From an uncultured Oscillospiraceae bacterium (lineage in GTDB: Bacteria > Bacillota > Clostridia > Oscillospirales > Oscillospiraceae): 64,000 nt of DNA. Under the pieces are notes generated by a model. The model worked only from the letters and a program-made list of their open reading frames with translations. It ran no database searches and was not told the origin of the DNA. The stretch is from assembly GCA_934597255.1 (NCBI GenBank), contig CAKTQV010000007.1, positions 1-64,000 on the forward strand, written 5' to 3'. Shown here in pieces: positions 1 to 9,129 of this stretch (position 1 is its first letter; the number at the start of each line of letters is the position of its first letter). A program made the translations under genes and the position numbers.

Positions 1-61
1 TCACGGAGGAAGATAAGAAGACCTGCTGGGATCGGTGATCCGCGTGCCCGGATCGGAAAAC

Positions 62-92
62 AAAGCCCCGGAGCGTTTGGCTCCAGGGCTTT
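62..92 (-). terminator. Intrinsic terminator of the ABC ATPase gene
   Basis: An inverted repeat with arms at 62-74 and 80-92 has one mismatch. Read leftward it is followed by a T-rich stretch (TTTGTTTT). It lies 22 bases past the stop of the gene at 114-1223. Bases 1-61 hold no gene that I can support. Confidence 0.7.
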
Positions 93-113
93 GGCTGTAT
101 GAAAGGGGACGGG

Positions 114-1223
114 TCAGATCAGATTGCAGTTTGTCTCCTTGCTGAACAGGTGGACGACGTTGCCGCCGAAGGTGAAGTTGACCCGGTCGCCGAAGGAGAA
201 TACGCGGCCGCCAAGCTCAATCGTGGAGAGGATGACCACCACGTCCTGGCCCTGCGCGGAAACGTGAAGATGGATGGACGAGCCCATCATCTCCGACACG
301 TCCACGACGGCGCTGATGTGCCCCTGCGCGTCGTCCGCGCAGAGCATGATATGCTCGGGGCGGATGCCGAGCGTGATGTCCTGGGGCGCCGCGTTCTTTG
401 CGCGCAGCGCGTTCTGGCGCTCGTCGTCCAGCTCGATGCGGGCGTCGCCGAGCACGGCGAAATAGCAGTCGCCGTCCTTTTCCAGACGCGCGTCGAAGAA
501 GTTCATCTGCGGCGAGCCGATGAAGCCGGCCACGAACAGGTTCGCCGGGTGGTTGAACACCTCCTGCGGCGTGCCGATCTGCTGGATCAGGCCGTCCTTC
601 ATGATCACGATGCGGTCGCCGAGCGTCATGGCCTCGGTCTGGTCGTGCGTAACGTAGATAAAGGTGGTGTTGATGCGCTGGCGGAGCTTGATGATCTCGG
701 CGCGCATCTGATTGCGGAGCTTGGCGTCCAGATTCGACAGAGGCTCGTCCATCAGGAACACCTGCGGGTCGCGCACGATGGCGCGGCCGATGGCGACGCG
801 CTGGCGCTGGCCGCCGGAAAGCGCCTTGGGCTTGCGGTCGAGGTATTCGGTGATGTCGAGTATCTCCGCGGCCTCGCGGACCTTCTTGTCGATGACGTCC
901 TTTTTCTCCTTGCGGAGCTTGAGGCCGAAGGCCATGTTTTCATAAACGGTCATGTGGGGGTACAGCGCGTAGGTCTGGAAGACCATGGCGATGTCCCGGT
1001 CCTTGGGCGCCACGTCGTTGACGAGCTTATCGCCGATGTACAGCTCGCCGTCGGAGATGTCCTCCAGCCCGGCCACCATGCGCAGCGTGGTGGACTTGCC
1101 GCAGCCGGAGGGGCCGACGAGAACGACGAATTCCTTGTCCGCGATCTCCAGATTGAAGTCGTGGACGGCGACGACGTCCTTGTCGTAGACCTTTTTGATG
1201 TTTTTGAGAGTGACCTTTGCCAT
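114..1223 (-). CDS. ABC transporter ATP-binding protein, MalK/UgpC/MsmX type
   Basis: A 369-residue cytoplasmic ATPase that would power a carbohydrate or glycerol-phosphate type importer. Visible parts: Walker A GPSGCGKST at about 37-45, the Q-loop in VFQTYALYPHM at about 81-91, signature LSGGQ at 135-139 and Walker B FLMDEP at 156-161. A C-terminal region of about 130 residues matches the regulatory TOBE/OB part of MalK-type subunits. I chose the ATG at 1223 because the family begins with a short MAKVTLKNI-like strand; the longer frame upstream adds unrelated sequence. No permease or binding protein lies nearby. That is typical of shared MsmX-like ATPases that serve several importers; this is family knowledge, and the actual partner is unknown. 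Confidence 0.92.
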   Translation of the reverse strand: MAKVTLKNIKKVYDKDVVAVHDFNLEIADKEFVVLVGPSGCGKSTTLRMVAGLEDISDGELYIGDKLVNDVAPKDRDIAMVFQTYALYPHMTVYENMAFGLKLRKEKKDVIDKKVREAAEILDITEYLDRKPKALSGGQRQRVAIGRAIVRDPQVFLMDEPLSNLDAKLRNQMRAEIIKLRQRINTTFIYVTHDQTEAMTLGDRIVIMKDGLIQQIGTPQEVFNHPANLFVAGFIGSPQMNFFDARLEKDGDCYFAVLGDARIELDDERQNALRAKNAAPQDITLGIRPEHIMLCADDAQGHISAVVDVSEMMGSSIHLHVSAQGQDVVVILSTIELGGRVFSFGDRVNFTFGGNVVHLFSKETNCNLI

Positions 1224-1400
1224 GTTTCCGCTCTGACAGACGAGCCTCCGCTGCGGCTGTCTCGCGTCCGCAGGCTGGCTGCGGCACGCATTACGGCAGG
1301 TCTCCACACTGCCGCACCGCGAAGCTGCGGGTGCAAAACCTCCTTTATAACGTACCGGCGAGCAGAGTGGTGGAGTGCGCGCCGGCCGGGGATTGACTTT

Positions 1401-1430
1401 ACTATATCACACCGGCGGGGCAGACGGCAA
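1401..1430 (-). promoter_or_regulatory. Candidate sigma-A promoter of the MsmX-type ATPase
   Basis: On the minus strand TTGCCG (1425-1430) is followed after 18 bases by TATAGT (401-406 of the same kilobase). It would give a leader of about 170 bases before the start at 1223. The leader has GC-rich dyads but no riboswitch that I recognise. The match is moderate. Confidence 0.35.
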
Positions 1431-1459
1431 GCGCTTCCCGCCCCGCGCGGGGGATGGGA

Positions 1460-2317
1460 TCAGTCGAAGGCGAAGCCCCACCAGAGATCGTCCGGCAGGT
1501 AAAACGCCGGCTCCTCGCGCAGGCGCGCGAGCATATGGCGCCGCACGGTGCCCGGGCCGTCCCAAAAGGCCGGAGCCCGCACAACGTAGCGCTCGGCGCG
1601 GCAGAACGACGCCAGAGCCGCCGCCGCGGCCTTTTCGTCGCCGCCGGGCACGAGCAGCTCGCGGATATGGCACACGCCGCCGTCCATTTCGGCGGCAGCC
1701 ACGCCGCCGTCGAGCACGAACAGTCCGCCGCCGTACCGGCCGCACAGCGAATCCTGCCAGCGGTAGAACGATTCCGGCATGGCCCCGTGCGCCTCGCCCT
1801 GCAGCAGCGACTCGCGGATGCCGGCGTATTCTTCGACCGGGATGCGCGCGCACGGAAGGCGGCCCGCACCGCGAAGCTCCTGCGCGCTGTATTCGGTCTC
1901 GCGCACGGACGAGACGATCCGGGCGCCGCCGCCCGCCTCATAGAAGGGATAAAGCCCCTCCCCGGCCGGCAGGACGCACACGGCGTCAAAGCCGCGCCCG
2001 AAGCCGAGCGCGCACACGCCGCGGTACACGGCGCTGCCGATGCCGCGGCCGCGGTATTCGTTCAGCGTGGCCAGCGCGTAGGCGTAGGCGCTGGTCAGGC
2101 GGTTCCTGCGGTAGGGAAACAGGACCGGCCCGTCAAGCAGATACATGGCGGAAACGATGATGCCGTCCGCCTCGGCCAGCACGCAGGAATCCGGGCCGGC
2201 AAACGCGGCGAAAAATGCGTCGATGTATTCGTCCGTATCGTCAAAGCCGGCCTTCCAGACCCGGCGAAGCGCCGCCTCGTCCCCCGGACGGAAGCGGCGG
2301 AGCGTATAGTCACACAT
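1460..2317 (-). CDS. GNAT family N-acetyltransferase
   Basis: A 285-residue acetyl-CoA-dependent acyltransferase of unknown substrate. The acetyl-CoA pyrophosphate loop is seen as YRGRGIGSA at about 88-96, after a beta-strand run starting MCDYTLRRFRPGDE. The C-terminal 130 residues do not show a second clear acetyl-CoA loop and may form a degenerate second GNAT or SCP-like domain. The start overlaps the end of the DUF2156 gene by 8 bases, so the two are probably translated together in the block that runs from 8.1 kb down to 1.46 kb. Confidence 0.8.
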   Translation of the reverse strand: MCDYTLRRFRPGDEAALRRVWKAGFDDTDEYIDAFFAAFAGPDSCVLAEADGIIVSAMYLLDGPVLFPYRRNRLTSAYAYALATLNEYRGRGIGSAVYRGVCALGFGRGFDAVCVLPAGEGLYPFYEAGGGARIVSSVRETEYSAQELRGAGRLPCARIPVEEYAGIRESLLQGEAHGAMPESFYRWQDSLCGRYGGGLFVLDGGVAAAEMDGGVCHIRELLVPGGDEKAAAAALASFCRAERYVVRAPAFWDGPGTVRRHMLARLREEPAFYLPDDLWWGFAFD

Positions 2318-3209
2318 CGGCGATCACCGCCGTGTATTTCTCCACCATCCGGTCGGGATGGTAGCTGAGCTTGGACTGGCGCAGACTCTCCCGGCCCGTG
2401 TCGTCCTCGCGGTTGATCCAGCGTATCTCCGGGTGTTTGCAGCGTATCTGGCGGACAAACTCGCGGTTTATCATGGGGTAAGCCCCGTTGACGCCCCAAA
2501 GGGCCTTTTCAAAGTGGACGTCGAAGGTGTCCGAGGATATCTTTTCGCCGATGGTGAACGCGCACAGCTTATCGCGCACGAACAGCACGCCGCCCTCCAG
2601 AGCGAGCGGGCCGTAGTCGGCGAAGCCGCGGCCGATGGCGAGGTATTCGTTGTCGATGCCGTCGCGCGCGTCCTCGCCGCACGCATCCATCCAGAAATCC
2701 AGCAGCTCCTTGCAGGCCGGCAGATCGGCCGGCTCCAGCTCGCGGTACGACCACTCGTTTTCCGCCTCAAAGCGGTTGCAGTGGTTGCGCTTGCCGTGCA
2801 TTTTCTTGCCGGAGAGCGTCGCGAGCTTTTCGCTGTCGTACAGATAGTCCCAGAGATCCCGGTCCTCCGTAACGGAGACGCGGCCGGGATAGAGCGCGTG
2901 CAGCGCCGGAAGGTTCTCCGCCGTGACGCCGCGGATGACGAAGGGGCTGTTTTCCGCCTTTGCGTGAGCCGCCATGGCGTCGAGCACGGGGGCCAGCTCG
3001 CCGCCGCCGACGGGCCAGGCAAAAAACGGCTCGCTGTAGCGCGGGCAGACCACGAGCCGTCCGCCAAGCTCACAGACCTCCTGCTGGAAGCTGGGGTCCC
3101 ACATATACATATTGCCGAAGTTGAAATCGGCGCTGGGGGAGTCCTCCTCGGCCACGAGCCGGTCGATCCATTCCTTATCCTTCAGTTCGATGGGTTTCAA
3201 GTCAAGCAT
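2310..3209 (-). CDS. DUF2156 domain protein (phosphatidylglycerol lysyltransferase C-terminal-like fold)
   Basis: A 299-residue soluble protein that resembles the DUF2156 family, which carries two GNAT-like lobes. Recognisable family features are the opening LKPIELKDKEWIDRLVAEE, the FGNMYMWDPSF segment at about 31-41, the central KMHGKRNHCNRFE and the late ELLDFWM/REFVRQ parts. The related catalytic domain of MprF transfers aminoacyl groups from tRNA, but here there are no membrane segments, so a role in lipid aminoacylation is not implied. It overlaps genes on both sides by 8 bases, with the uracil-DNA glycosylase upstream and the GNAT downstream. Confidence 0.8.
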   Translation of the reverse strand: MLDLKPIELKDKEWIDRLVAEEDSPSADFNFGNMYMWDPSFQQEVCELGGRLVVCPRYSEPFFAWPVGGGELAPVLDAMAAHAKAENSPFVIRGVTAENLPALHALYPGRVSVTEDRDLWDYLYDSEKLATLSGKKMHGKRNHCNRFEAENEWSYRELEPADLPACKELLDFWMDACGEDARDGIDNEYLAIGRGFADYGPLALEGGVLFVRDKLCAFTIGEKISSDTFDVHFEKALWGVNGAYPMINREFVRQIRCKHPEIRWINREDDTGRESLRQSKLSYHPDRMVEKYTAVIADV

Positions 3210-3759
3210 TCCGTTTGTCGATCTCCTGTTTCAGCGTTTTCAAGTCAATAAAGGTCTCCGGGCGCTTGGAGGGGTCGCGCAGCAGCGCCGAGGGATGGTA
3301 AAGCGCCATGGCGCGCCGGCCGTTCAGATCGTAGAACTGGCCGTGCTGCCGCGATATTTTGAAGTCCGCGCCGAGAAAATAGCAGGCGGCAATGCGCCCA
3401 AGGAAGACGATGATCTGCGGGTCCACCAGCGCGATCTGCCGCTGCAGCCAGCCGACGCAGGCCTCCTGCTCGGCCGGGAGCGGGTCGCGGTTGCGCGGCG
3501 GGCGGCACTTGACGATGTTGGCGATGTAAACGTCGTCCCGCCGCAGATAGATGATCTCGAGCATTTTGTCCAGAAGCTGCCCGGCGGGGCCGACGAAGGG
3601 CTCGCCGCGCAGATCCTCCTGCTCGCCGGGGCCTTCGCCGATGAACATGACGCGCGCGCTTTCATTGCCGACGCCGAACACAAGATTGTGCCGCGTGCGG
3701 CAAAGCTCGCAGCCCTCGCAGCGGGCGCATTCGCTTTTCAGAGTTTCCCAGCTGTCCAT
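3202..3759 (-). CDS. Uracil-DNA glycosylase, family 4 (Fe-S type)
   Basis: A 185-residue base-excision repair enzyme that removes uracil from DNA. The family-4 motifs are visible: GEGPGEQED at 41-49, the iron-sulphur cysteines CxxC within C11-C20 with two more at C85 and C101, and the HPSALL motif with catalytic-region His155. Length is normal for the family. Its start lies 22 bases inside the end of the NUDIX gene. Grouping with a NUDIX hydrolase suggests a small nucleotide-quality block, which is inference from neighbours. Confidence 0.93.
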   Translation of the reverse strand: MDSWETLKSECARCEGCELCRTRHNLVFGVGNESARVMFIGEGPGEQEDLRGEPFVGPAGQLLDKMLEIIYLRRDDVYIANIVKCRPPRNRDPLPAEQEACVGWLQRQIALVDPQIIVFLGRIAACYFLGADFKISRQHGQFYDLNGRRAMALYHPSALLRDPSKRPETFIDLKTLKQEIDKRNA

Positions 3760-4331
3760 AGTCTTTCAAGCTCCGGCACGATGATCTGGCTCCAGGTCTC
3801 CATCCGTTCGGACAAAGACGCAAGCTCCGCGATCTTTACAAAGCCGCCCTCCAGCTTTTCCGTCTCGCGCACGGCGGCGGAGCCGCCGGTCGTGAGTGTG
3901 AAGAAGAAGCCGAGATGCACGCGGCCGACCTCGTTCGAGTCGTCGTTTATCAGGCCGCGCGGCGTGAGCGTGCCGAAATCGTCCAGCGCGATCTCCTCGT
4001 CGATCTCCCGCCGCAGACAGTGCATGAGCCAGTCGCCCTCGCGGTCGACCTCGTTCATGTGCCCGCCGACGCCGAGACTCATTTTCCCGTGCAGCCGCGC
4101 CTCGCCGCCCTTGTTCAGCCGCGTCGTGGCAAAGACCTCGCCGCGGCGCACGACGGCGACGTAGGGGATGATCTGCTTGAAGGCGGGGTCCTGCTCCGCC
4201 TCGGGACGCGGCATGAATTCGCCGTGCTCGCGTGCCAGCTGCATGACCTCGGCCTCGCGGCCCGTGATGAGACCGCGGCTGCCGGCGATGGAGCCGAGCA
4301 GCGACGTTTTTACGACCAGTACGTTTTCCAT
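3738..4331 (-). CDS. NUDIX hydrolase
   Basis: A 197-residue hydrolase of nucleoside-diphosphate-linked substrates, specificity unknown. A NUDIX box spans about 89-114 and includes the metal-binding REIDEE helix at 108-113. The ATG at 4331 gives the typical N-terminus MENVLVVKTSLL. A longer open frame upstream only reads through the preceding ABC gene in another frame. The gene starts 6 bases after the stop of the ABC subunit at 4337-6325. Confidence 0.82.
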   Translation of the reverse strand: MENVLVVKTSLLGSIAGSRGLITGREAEVMQLAREHGEFMPRPEAEQDPAFKQIIPYVAVVRRGEVFATTRLNKGGEARLHGKMSLGVGGHMNEVDREGDWLMHCLRREIDEEIALDDFGTLTPRGLINDDSNEVGRVHLGFFFTLTTGGSAAVRETEKLEGGFVKIAELASLSERMETWSQIIVPELERLWTAGKL

Positions 4332-4336
4332 AGCGT

Positions 4337-6325
4337 TCAATCCAGTTCCGACTGCCCCGTGTAGAGCAGGTAATAGCGGCCCTTCTGCGCCAGAAGCTCT
4401 TCGTGGCTGCCGCGCTCGATGATCTCGCCGTGCTCGATGACGACGATGGCCTGCGCGTTGCGGACCGTCGAGAGCCGGTGGGCGATGACGAACACGGTGC
4501 GTCCCTCCATCAGCCGGTCCATGCCGCGGTCGATCAGCTTTTCCGTGCGCGTGTCGATGGAGCTGGTGGCCTCGTCGAGTATCATGACGGGGTGGCGGGC
4601 CACGGCCGTGCGCGCGATGGCGAGAAGCTGGCGCTGGCCCTGGGACAGGTTCTGGCCGTTGCCGGTGATCCAGGTGTTGTAGCCGTCCGGCAGGCGGGTG
4701 ATGAAGCCGTGGGCGTTGGCGGCCTTGGCCGCCTCGATGCACTCCTCGTCCGTTGCGTCGAGCTTGCCGTAGCGGATGTTGTCCATGACGGTGCCGGTGA
4801 ACAGGTTCGTGTCCTGCAGCACCATGCCGAGCGAGCGGCGCAGCGCCGCCTTTTTGATGTCCTTTATGTCGATGCCGTCAAAATAGATGCGGCCGCCGCC
4901 GATCTCGTAGAAGCGGTTGATGAGGTTGGTGATCGTCGTTTTGCCGGCGCCGGTGGAGCCGACAAAGGCGATCTTCTGGCCGGGGTTGGCCCAGACGGTG
5001 ATGTCGTTGAGAACGCGCTTTCCGGGAACGTAGGAGAAGTCCACGTCCTCCAGCCGCACGCTGCCCAGGACCTCGCGGAATTCAAAGCCGCCGTCCGCCT
5101 GCGGTATCTTCCAGGCCCACAGACCGGTGCGCTCGCCATGCTGCGTTTCGGAAAGCGTGCCGTCCTCGCCGCGCCGCACGGTCACGAGCGTGACGCGGCC
5201 TTCGTCCACCTCCCGGGGATGGTCGATCACGGCGAAAATGCGCTCTGCGCCCGCGATGGCGGACAGGAGGTTCACGGCCTGGTTGGACATCATGTTGATG
5301 GGCATGGCGATCTGGCGCGTGTAGTTGAGATAAACGCCGAGCGAGCCGATGGTGAAGCGGCCGGCGATGGTCATGAAGCCGCCGATCATGGCCGTCATCG
5401 CGTAGCAGATGTTCATCACGGCGGCGAGCGTGGGCATGATGACCATGCCGAGGAAGTTGGCGAAGATGGAGTTGTCGCGGTATTCGTCGTTGAGCCGGCC
5501 GAACTCCTGCTTGGCGCGCTCCTCGTAGCTGAAGGCCTTGATGACCTTCAGGCCGTCGGTCATCTCCTCGATGTAGCCGTTGAGAACGCCGAGCGAGGCC
5601 TGCTGCTTCTTGAAAAGGATCTTGGAATACTTGCCGACGAAGCGGACCAGCAGCAGCGACAGCGCGATCACGGCCAGCGTGATGATAAACAGCTTCCAGC
5701 TCAGCGCGATCATGAGGATCACGGAGCCGATGAGCGTCAGCCCGCCGTTGAAGAACTGGACGATGCCCTGCTCAAGACACATCTGCACATTGTCCGCGTC
5801 GTTGGAAAAGCGGCTCATCAGCTCGCCGTGGGTGTGCTCGTCAAAGTAGTGGATGGGCAGATCCTGCAGCGCCGAAAACAGATCCTGGCGCATGGCGTTG
5901 GTGCTGTACTGGCCGATCTTCATGCAGCTGCGGGACGTGAGATAGCTGGCGCCGGCGCTGACGAGATAGATGGCGGCGAGAATGCCGAGCTGGCCGAGCA
6001 GCGGGCCGTAGTTCTTTGTTTCCTGCGTGATGAGCGGAACGATGTAGTCGTCGATCAGCGGCTTGAGGAAGTAGCTCGCGGCCAGCGAGCAGCCCGTGGA
6101 CAGAAGCATGAAAAACACGATCACGAAGATCAGCTTTCTGTATTTTCCGGCGTAGCGGAGAATGCGCAGGAACGTGCCCTTGGCGTCCTTGGGCTTGCGG
6201 TAGTCGCGGCCGCCGCCGGGGCCGGGGCCGCGCGATATGTTTTTGTAGATCGAGGCGTCGTTCGTGTCGACGGAGTCCACGGCCAGACGCTCGCGGAACT
6301 GGCGGTACAGGGATTTTTTAGCCAT
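4337..6325 (-). CDS. ABC exporter half-transporter, permease fused to ATPase (second subunit)
   Basis: A 662-residue membrane protein. About 60 N-terminal cytosolic residues, including a Gly/Pro-rich stretch, precede six membrane segments at about 65-370. The ATPase follows, with Walker A GSTGAGKTT, signature LSQGQRQ and Walker B MILDEATSSID. The linker before the ATPase carries an insert of roughly 60 residues (around 375-435) that the usual exporter lacks. It overlaps the end of its partner at 6318-8063 by 8 bases, so the two likely form a heterodimeric exporter of the BmrCD/LmrCD kind. The signature Gln (LSQGQ) rather than Gly is common in one half of such pairs. Drug or peptide export is family-level inference. 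Confidence 0.9.
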   Translation of the reverse strand: MAKKSLYRQFRERLAVDSVDTNDASIYKNISRGPGPGGGRDYRKPKDAKGTFLRILRYAGKYRKLIFVIVFFMLLSTGCSLAASYFLKPLIDDYIVPLITQETKNYGPLLGQLGILAAIYLVSAGASYLTSRSCMKIGQYSTNAMRQDLFSALQDLPIHYFDEHTHGELMSRFSNDADNVQMCLEQGIVQFFNGGLTLIGSVILMIALSWKLFIITLAVIALSLLLVRFVGKYSKILFKKQQASLGVLNGYIEEMTDGLKVIKAFSYEERAKQEFGRLNDEYRDNSIFANFLGMVIMPTLAAVMNICYAMTAMIGGFMTIAGRFTIGSLGVYLNYTRQIAMPINMMSNQAVNLLSAIAGAERIFAVIDHPREVDEGRVTLVTVRRGEDGTLSETQHGERTGLWAWKIPQADGGFEFREVLGSVRLEDVDFSYVPGKRVLNDITVWANPGQKIAFVGSTGAGKTTITNLINRFYEIGGGRIYFDGIDIKDIKKAALRRSLGMVLQDTNLFTGTVMDNIRYGKLDATDEECIEAAKAANAHGFITRLPDGYNTWITGNGQNLSQGQRQLLAIARTAVARHPVMILDEATSSIDTRTEKLIDRGMDRLMEGRTVFVIAHRLSTVRNAQAIVVIEHGEIIERGSHEELLAQKGRYYLLYTGQSELD

Positions 6326-8063
6326 TGCTCAGCGCCTCCTCTACCTGAGATGTATAAATTTCGCGGTATACGCCGCTGCGCTGCATGAGCTCGTCGTGCG
6401 TGCCGACGGACTCCACGGTTCCCTCGTCGAGCACGATGATCTTGTCTGCGCTGACGACGGAGGATATGCGCTGGGCGATGATGAATACGGTCGTATCCGA
6501 AAGCTCCCGGCGGAAGCTTTCGCGGATGCGGCTTTCCGTGTCGGAGTCCACAGCGGAGGTGGAATCGTCCAGAATGAGGATGGCGGGCTTTTTCAGCATG
6601 GCGCGCGCGATGCACAGCCGCTGCTTCTGGCCGCCGGAAACGTTCGTGCCGCCCTGGGTCAGCATGGTGTCGAGCCCCTGCGGCATGGCGGAGACGAAGT
6701 CCCAGGCCTGCGCGCTCTGCAGCGCCTGAATGATCTCCTCGTCCGTCGCGTCCTCGCGGCCCCATTTCAGGTTGTCGCGCACCGTGCCGGTAAAGAGGAC
6801 GTTCTTCTGCAGCACCATGCCGATGCCGCGGCGAAGATCCTCGATGCGCCAGTCGCGCACGTCCACGCCGTCCACCTGCACGCTGCCGGAGGACACGTCG
6901 TAAAACCGGGGGATGAGATTGACAAGACTGGATTTGCCGCTGCCCGTGCCGCCGACGATGGCGACGGTCTGGCCCGGCTCGGCCGTGAAGGAGACGTGGC
7001 GGAGAACGTCCTCGCCGGTGCCGGTGCGCTTGTAGCGGAACGACACGTCGTCGAACACGACGCGGCCGCGGCCCGGCTCGACGGCGCGCGGCGCGGCGCC
7101 GGGCTTTGAGGCGATGTCCGGCTCGGCGGCCAGCACCTCGGCGATGCGCTCGCCGCAGGCGCGGCTGCGCGTGTACTGCATGAGCACCATGGAGAACATC
7201 ATCACGCTCATCAGGATCTGCGTCAGATAGCTGATGACGGCCAGAAGCTGGCCGGACTGAAGCTCGCCGGTGGCGACCATCCGCCCGCCGAACCAGTACA
7301 GCAGCAGCGTGACGGCGTTGAGGATGATGTTGGCCATGGGCCCGAGAAATACGATCAGGCCGACGGCGCGCAGGTTCGCGGCCGTCAGCTCGTTGTTGGC
7401 CTTGCGGAACTTCTCGCGCTCATAGTGTTCGCGCACGAACGCCTTGACGACCCGGATGGCGATGAGGTTTTCCTGAATGTCGGCGTTCATGGCGTCGAGC
7501 TTTTTCTGCACGAAGTCGAACAGCTTGTCGACCACGTGCATCAGCGACAGGACCGCGCCGAGCAGCAGCGGGATGGCGCACAGATAGATGAGCCCCAGCT
7601 TCCAGCTGTAGCTCATGACGATGACGACGCCGACGATCATCTGGAAGGGGGCGGAGATGAACGTGCGCAGCATCATCTGGACCGAGGTCTGAAGCGTGCG
7701 CACGTCGGTGGTGCAGCGGGTGATGAGGCTGGCCGCGGAGAAGCGGTCGATATCCGCGAAGGAGAAATCCTGGATGTGGCGGAACAGCGCGTCGCGGAGA
7801 TTGGCGCCGAAGCCGTTGGCGGCGCGGGTGGCGTGCCAGGTGGAGAACCAGCCGGCGGCCGCGCTCACGAGCGCGAGCAGGACCATGATCAGCCCGTAGC
7901 GGACGACGGCGGAGCCGTCGCCGGAGGCGACGCCGTCGTCCACGATGTTGGACATCAGCGACGGAAGCGCCAGCGTGACGACCGTTTCAAGAAGGACGAG
8001 AAACGGCGTCAGAAGCAGGGAGTTTTTGTAGCGTCCCCAGTATTGCGTGTAGATTTTGTGCAT
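6318..8063 (-). CDS. ABC exporter half-transporter, permease fused to ATPase (first subunit)
   Basis: A 581-residue exporter subunit with six membrane segments in the first 320 residues. Its ATPase domain carries GGTGSGKSS (Walker A), VSGGQKQRL (signature) and ILILDDSTSAVD, in which the usual catalytic Glu after Walker B is Asp. That Asp substitution is a mark of the degenerate nucleotide site in heterodimeric exporters and fits pairing with the downstream subunit. I chose the ATG at 8063 because AGGAGT lies 6 bases upstream and the MHKIYTQYWGRYK start fits the family; 18 further codons upstream lack a ribosome site. Confidence 0.9.
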   Translation of the reverse strand: MHKIYTQYWGRYKNSLLLTPFLVLLETVVTLALPSLMSNIVDDGVASGDGSAVVRYGLIMVLLALVSAAAGWFSTWHATRAANGFGANLRDALFRHIQDFSFADIDRFSAASLITRCTTDVRTLQTSVQMMLRTFISAPFQMIVGVVIVMSYSWKLGLIYLCAIPLLLGAVLSLMHVVDKLFDFVQKKLDAMNADIQENLIAIRVVKAFVREHYEREKFRKANNELTAANLRAVGLIVFLGPMANIILNAVTLLLYWFGGRMVATGELQSGQLLAVISYLTQILMSVMMFSMVLMQYTRSRACGERIAEVLAAEPDIASKPGAAPRAVEPGRGRVVFDDVSFRYKRTGTGEDVLRHVSFTAEPGQTVAIVGGTGSGKSSLVNLIPRFYDVSSGSVQVDGVDVRDWRIEDLRRGIGMVLQKNVLFTGTVRDNLKWGREDATDEEIIQALQSAQAWDFVSAMPQGLDTMLTQGGTNVSGGQKQRLCIARAMLKKPAILILDDSTSAVDSDTESRIRESFRRELSDTTVFIIAQRISSVVSADKIIVLDEGTVESVGTHDELMQRSGVYREIYTSQVEEALSNG

Positions 8064-8143
8064 GAAATTACTCCTGTTAAACTTGCCCGGACCGCGGCTC
8101 CCATCGGCCGCGTCCAAAATTCTGATTGACCCTAAACATTACT

Positions 8144-8172
8144 ATGTTACATAAGAATTAATATAAAGTCAA
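8144..8172 (-). promoter_or_regulatory. Sigma-A promoter of the exporter block with an overlapping palindrome
   Basis: On the minus strand TTGACT (8167-8172) and TAACAT (8144-8149) are separated by 17 bases. An 11-base near-perfect palindrome TATGTTACATA at 8143-8153 overlaps the -10 box and could be an operator. The region is AT-rich compared with its surroundings. Confidence 0.5.
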
Positions 8173-8262
8173 GAGATTTGCCCGGAATGCGTCCGGCGCG
8201 CGGGGGCGGTTCTAACGCCGCCGGCGGCGCAATAGACTTGTCCTGTGAAGGGGGCGGAAGGC

Positions 8263-9129
8263 ATGGAGGGATGCGAACGGGCGCTGCGGCTGCTGCCGGA
8301 GGAACTCCGGCCGGCGGCGCGCGAGGCCGCGGGGCCGGACTGCGAGGAGCTGCGGCTGCGGATCGGGCGGTCCGTGGGCGTGCTGGCGGACGGCCGGGAG
8401 TGGCGGGCGGCGGGGCCGCGCGTCACGGAGGCGGCGCTGCGCGAGGTGCTGGAGCGGGCCAGCTGCGCGTCGTTCCAGTCCGTGGAAAGTCAGATACGGG
8501 ACGGCTACGTCATGGCGCCGGGCGGCCTGCGCATCGGTATCTGCGGCACGGCCGTCATGCGCGGCGGGCGCGCCGAGGGGCTGCGGGATTTTACGTCCCT
8601 GTGCATCCGCATCCCGCACGAGCGGCGCGGCTGCGCCGACGGGATCTATCCGGCGCTGACCCGCCCGGCCTTCGTTTCCACGCTGGTCTATTCCGCGCCG
8701 GGCGCGGGAAAGACGACGCTGCTGCGGGAGCTCGTGCGGCGGCTGTCCGACGCCGGGCTCCGCACGGCGGTCGCGGACGAGCGCGGCGAGATCGCCGGCA
8801 TGCCGGAAACGGGGGACGGCTTTTCGCTCGGCGAGCATACGGACGTTCTGACGGCGCTTCCGAAGGCGCAGGCCGTGCTTCAGCTCGTGCGCACGATGTC
8901 GCCGCAGCTTGTCGCCATGGACGAGATCACGGAGCCGGCCGACGCGGCGGCGCTGCTGGCGGCCGCCGGCTGCGGGACGGCGCTGCTGGCGACGGTGCAC
9001 GCCGACAGTCTCGATCCGCTCCGGACGCGGCCGGTCATGCGGCGGCTGCTGGAGGCGGGCGTGTTCCGCCGGGCCGTCGGGATCGGACGGCGGGACGGCG
9101 GCCGGGTATATGAGGTGTCGGAGCTGTGA
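8263..9129 (+). CDS. spoIIIAA: Stage III sporulation protein AA (ATPase)
   Basis: A 288-residue ATPase of the secretion-ATPase superfamily that energises or assembles the SpoIIIA-SpoIIQ channel between mother cell and forespore. Walker A SAPGAGKTT lies at about 144-152, followed by DERGEIAG and the Walker-B-like MDEITEP. It heads the complete eight-gene operon. I prefer the ATG at 8263, preceded by a G-rich ribosome site, over a GTG six codons upstream that has none. Stops overlap starts through most of the operon, so translation is coupled. Sigma-E control is expected from the family, but I could not see a convincing sigma-E box. Confidence 0.94.
   Translation: MEGCERALRLLPEELRPAAREAAGPDCEELRLRIGRSVGVLADGREWRAAGPRVTEAALREVLERASCASFQSVESQIRDGYVMAPGGLRIGICGTAVMRGGRAEGLRDFTSLCIRIPHERRGCADGIYPALTRPAFVSTLVYSAPGAGKTTLLRELVRRLSDAGLRTAVADERGEIAGMPETGDGFSLGEHTDVLTALPKAQAVLQLVRTMSPQLVAMDEITEPADAAALLAAAGCGTALLATVHADSLDPLRTRPVMRRLLEAGVFRRAVGIGRRDGGRVYEVSEL

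Noticed and set aside
1224..1345. Leader ORF after an AAGGAGG-like sequence upstream of the MsmX-type gene
   Set aside because: The TTG start is too close to the ribosome-site-like word, the frame continues through the real gene out of phase, and its product is Arg/Ala-rich.
8175..8262. Sigma-E promoter before spoIIIAA
   Set aside because: No clear ATA/CATACAnT pair at correct spacing could be placed in this GC-rich stretch, so none is reported as a feature.
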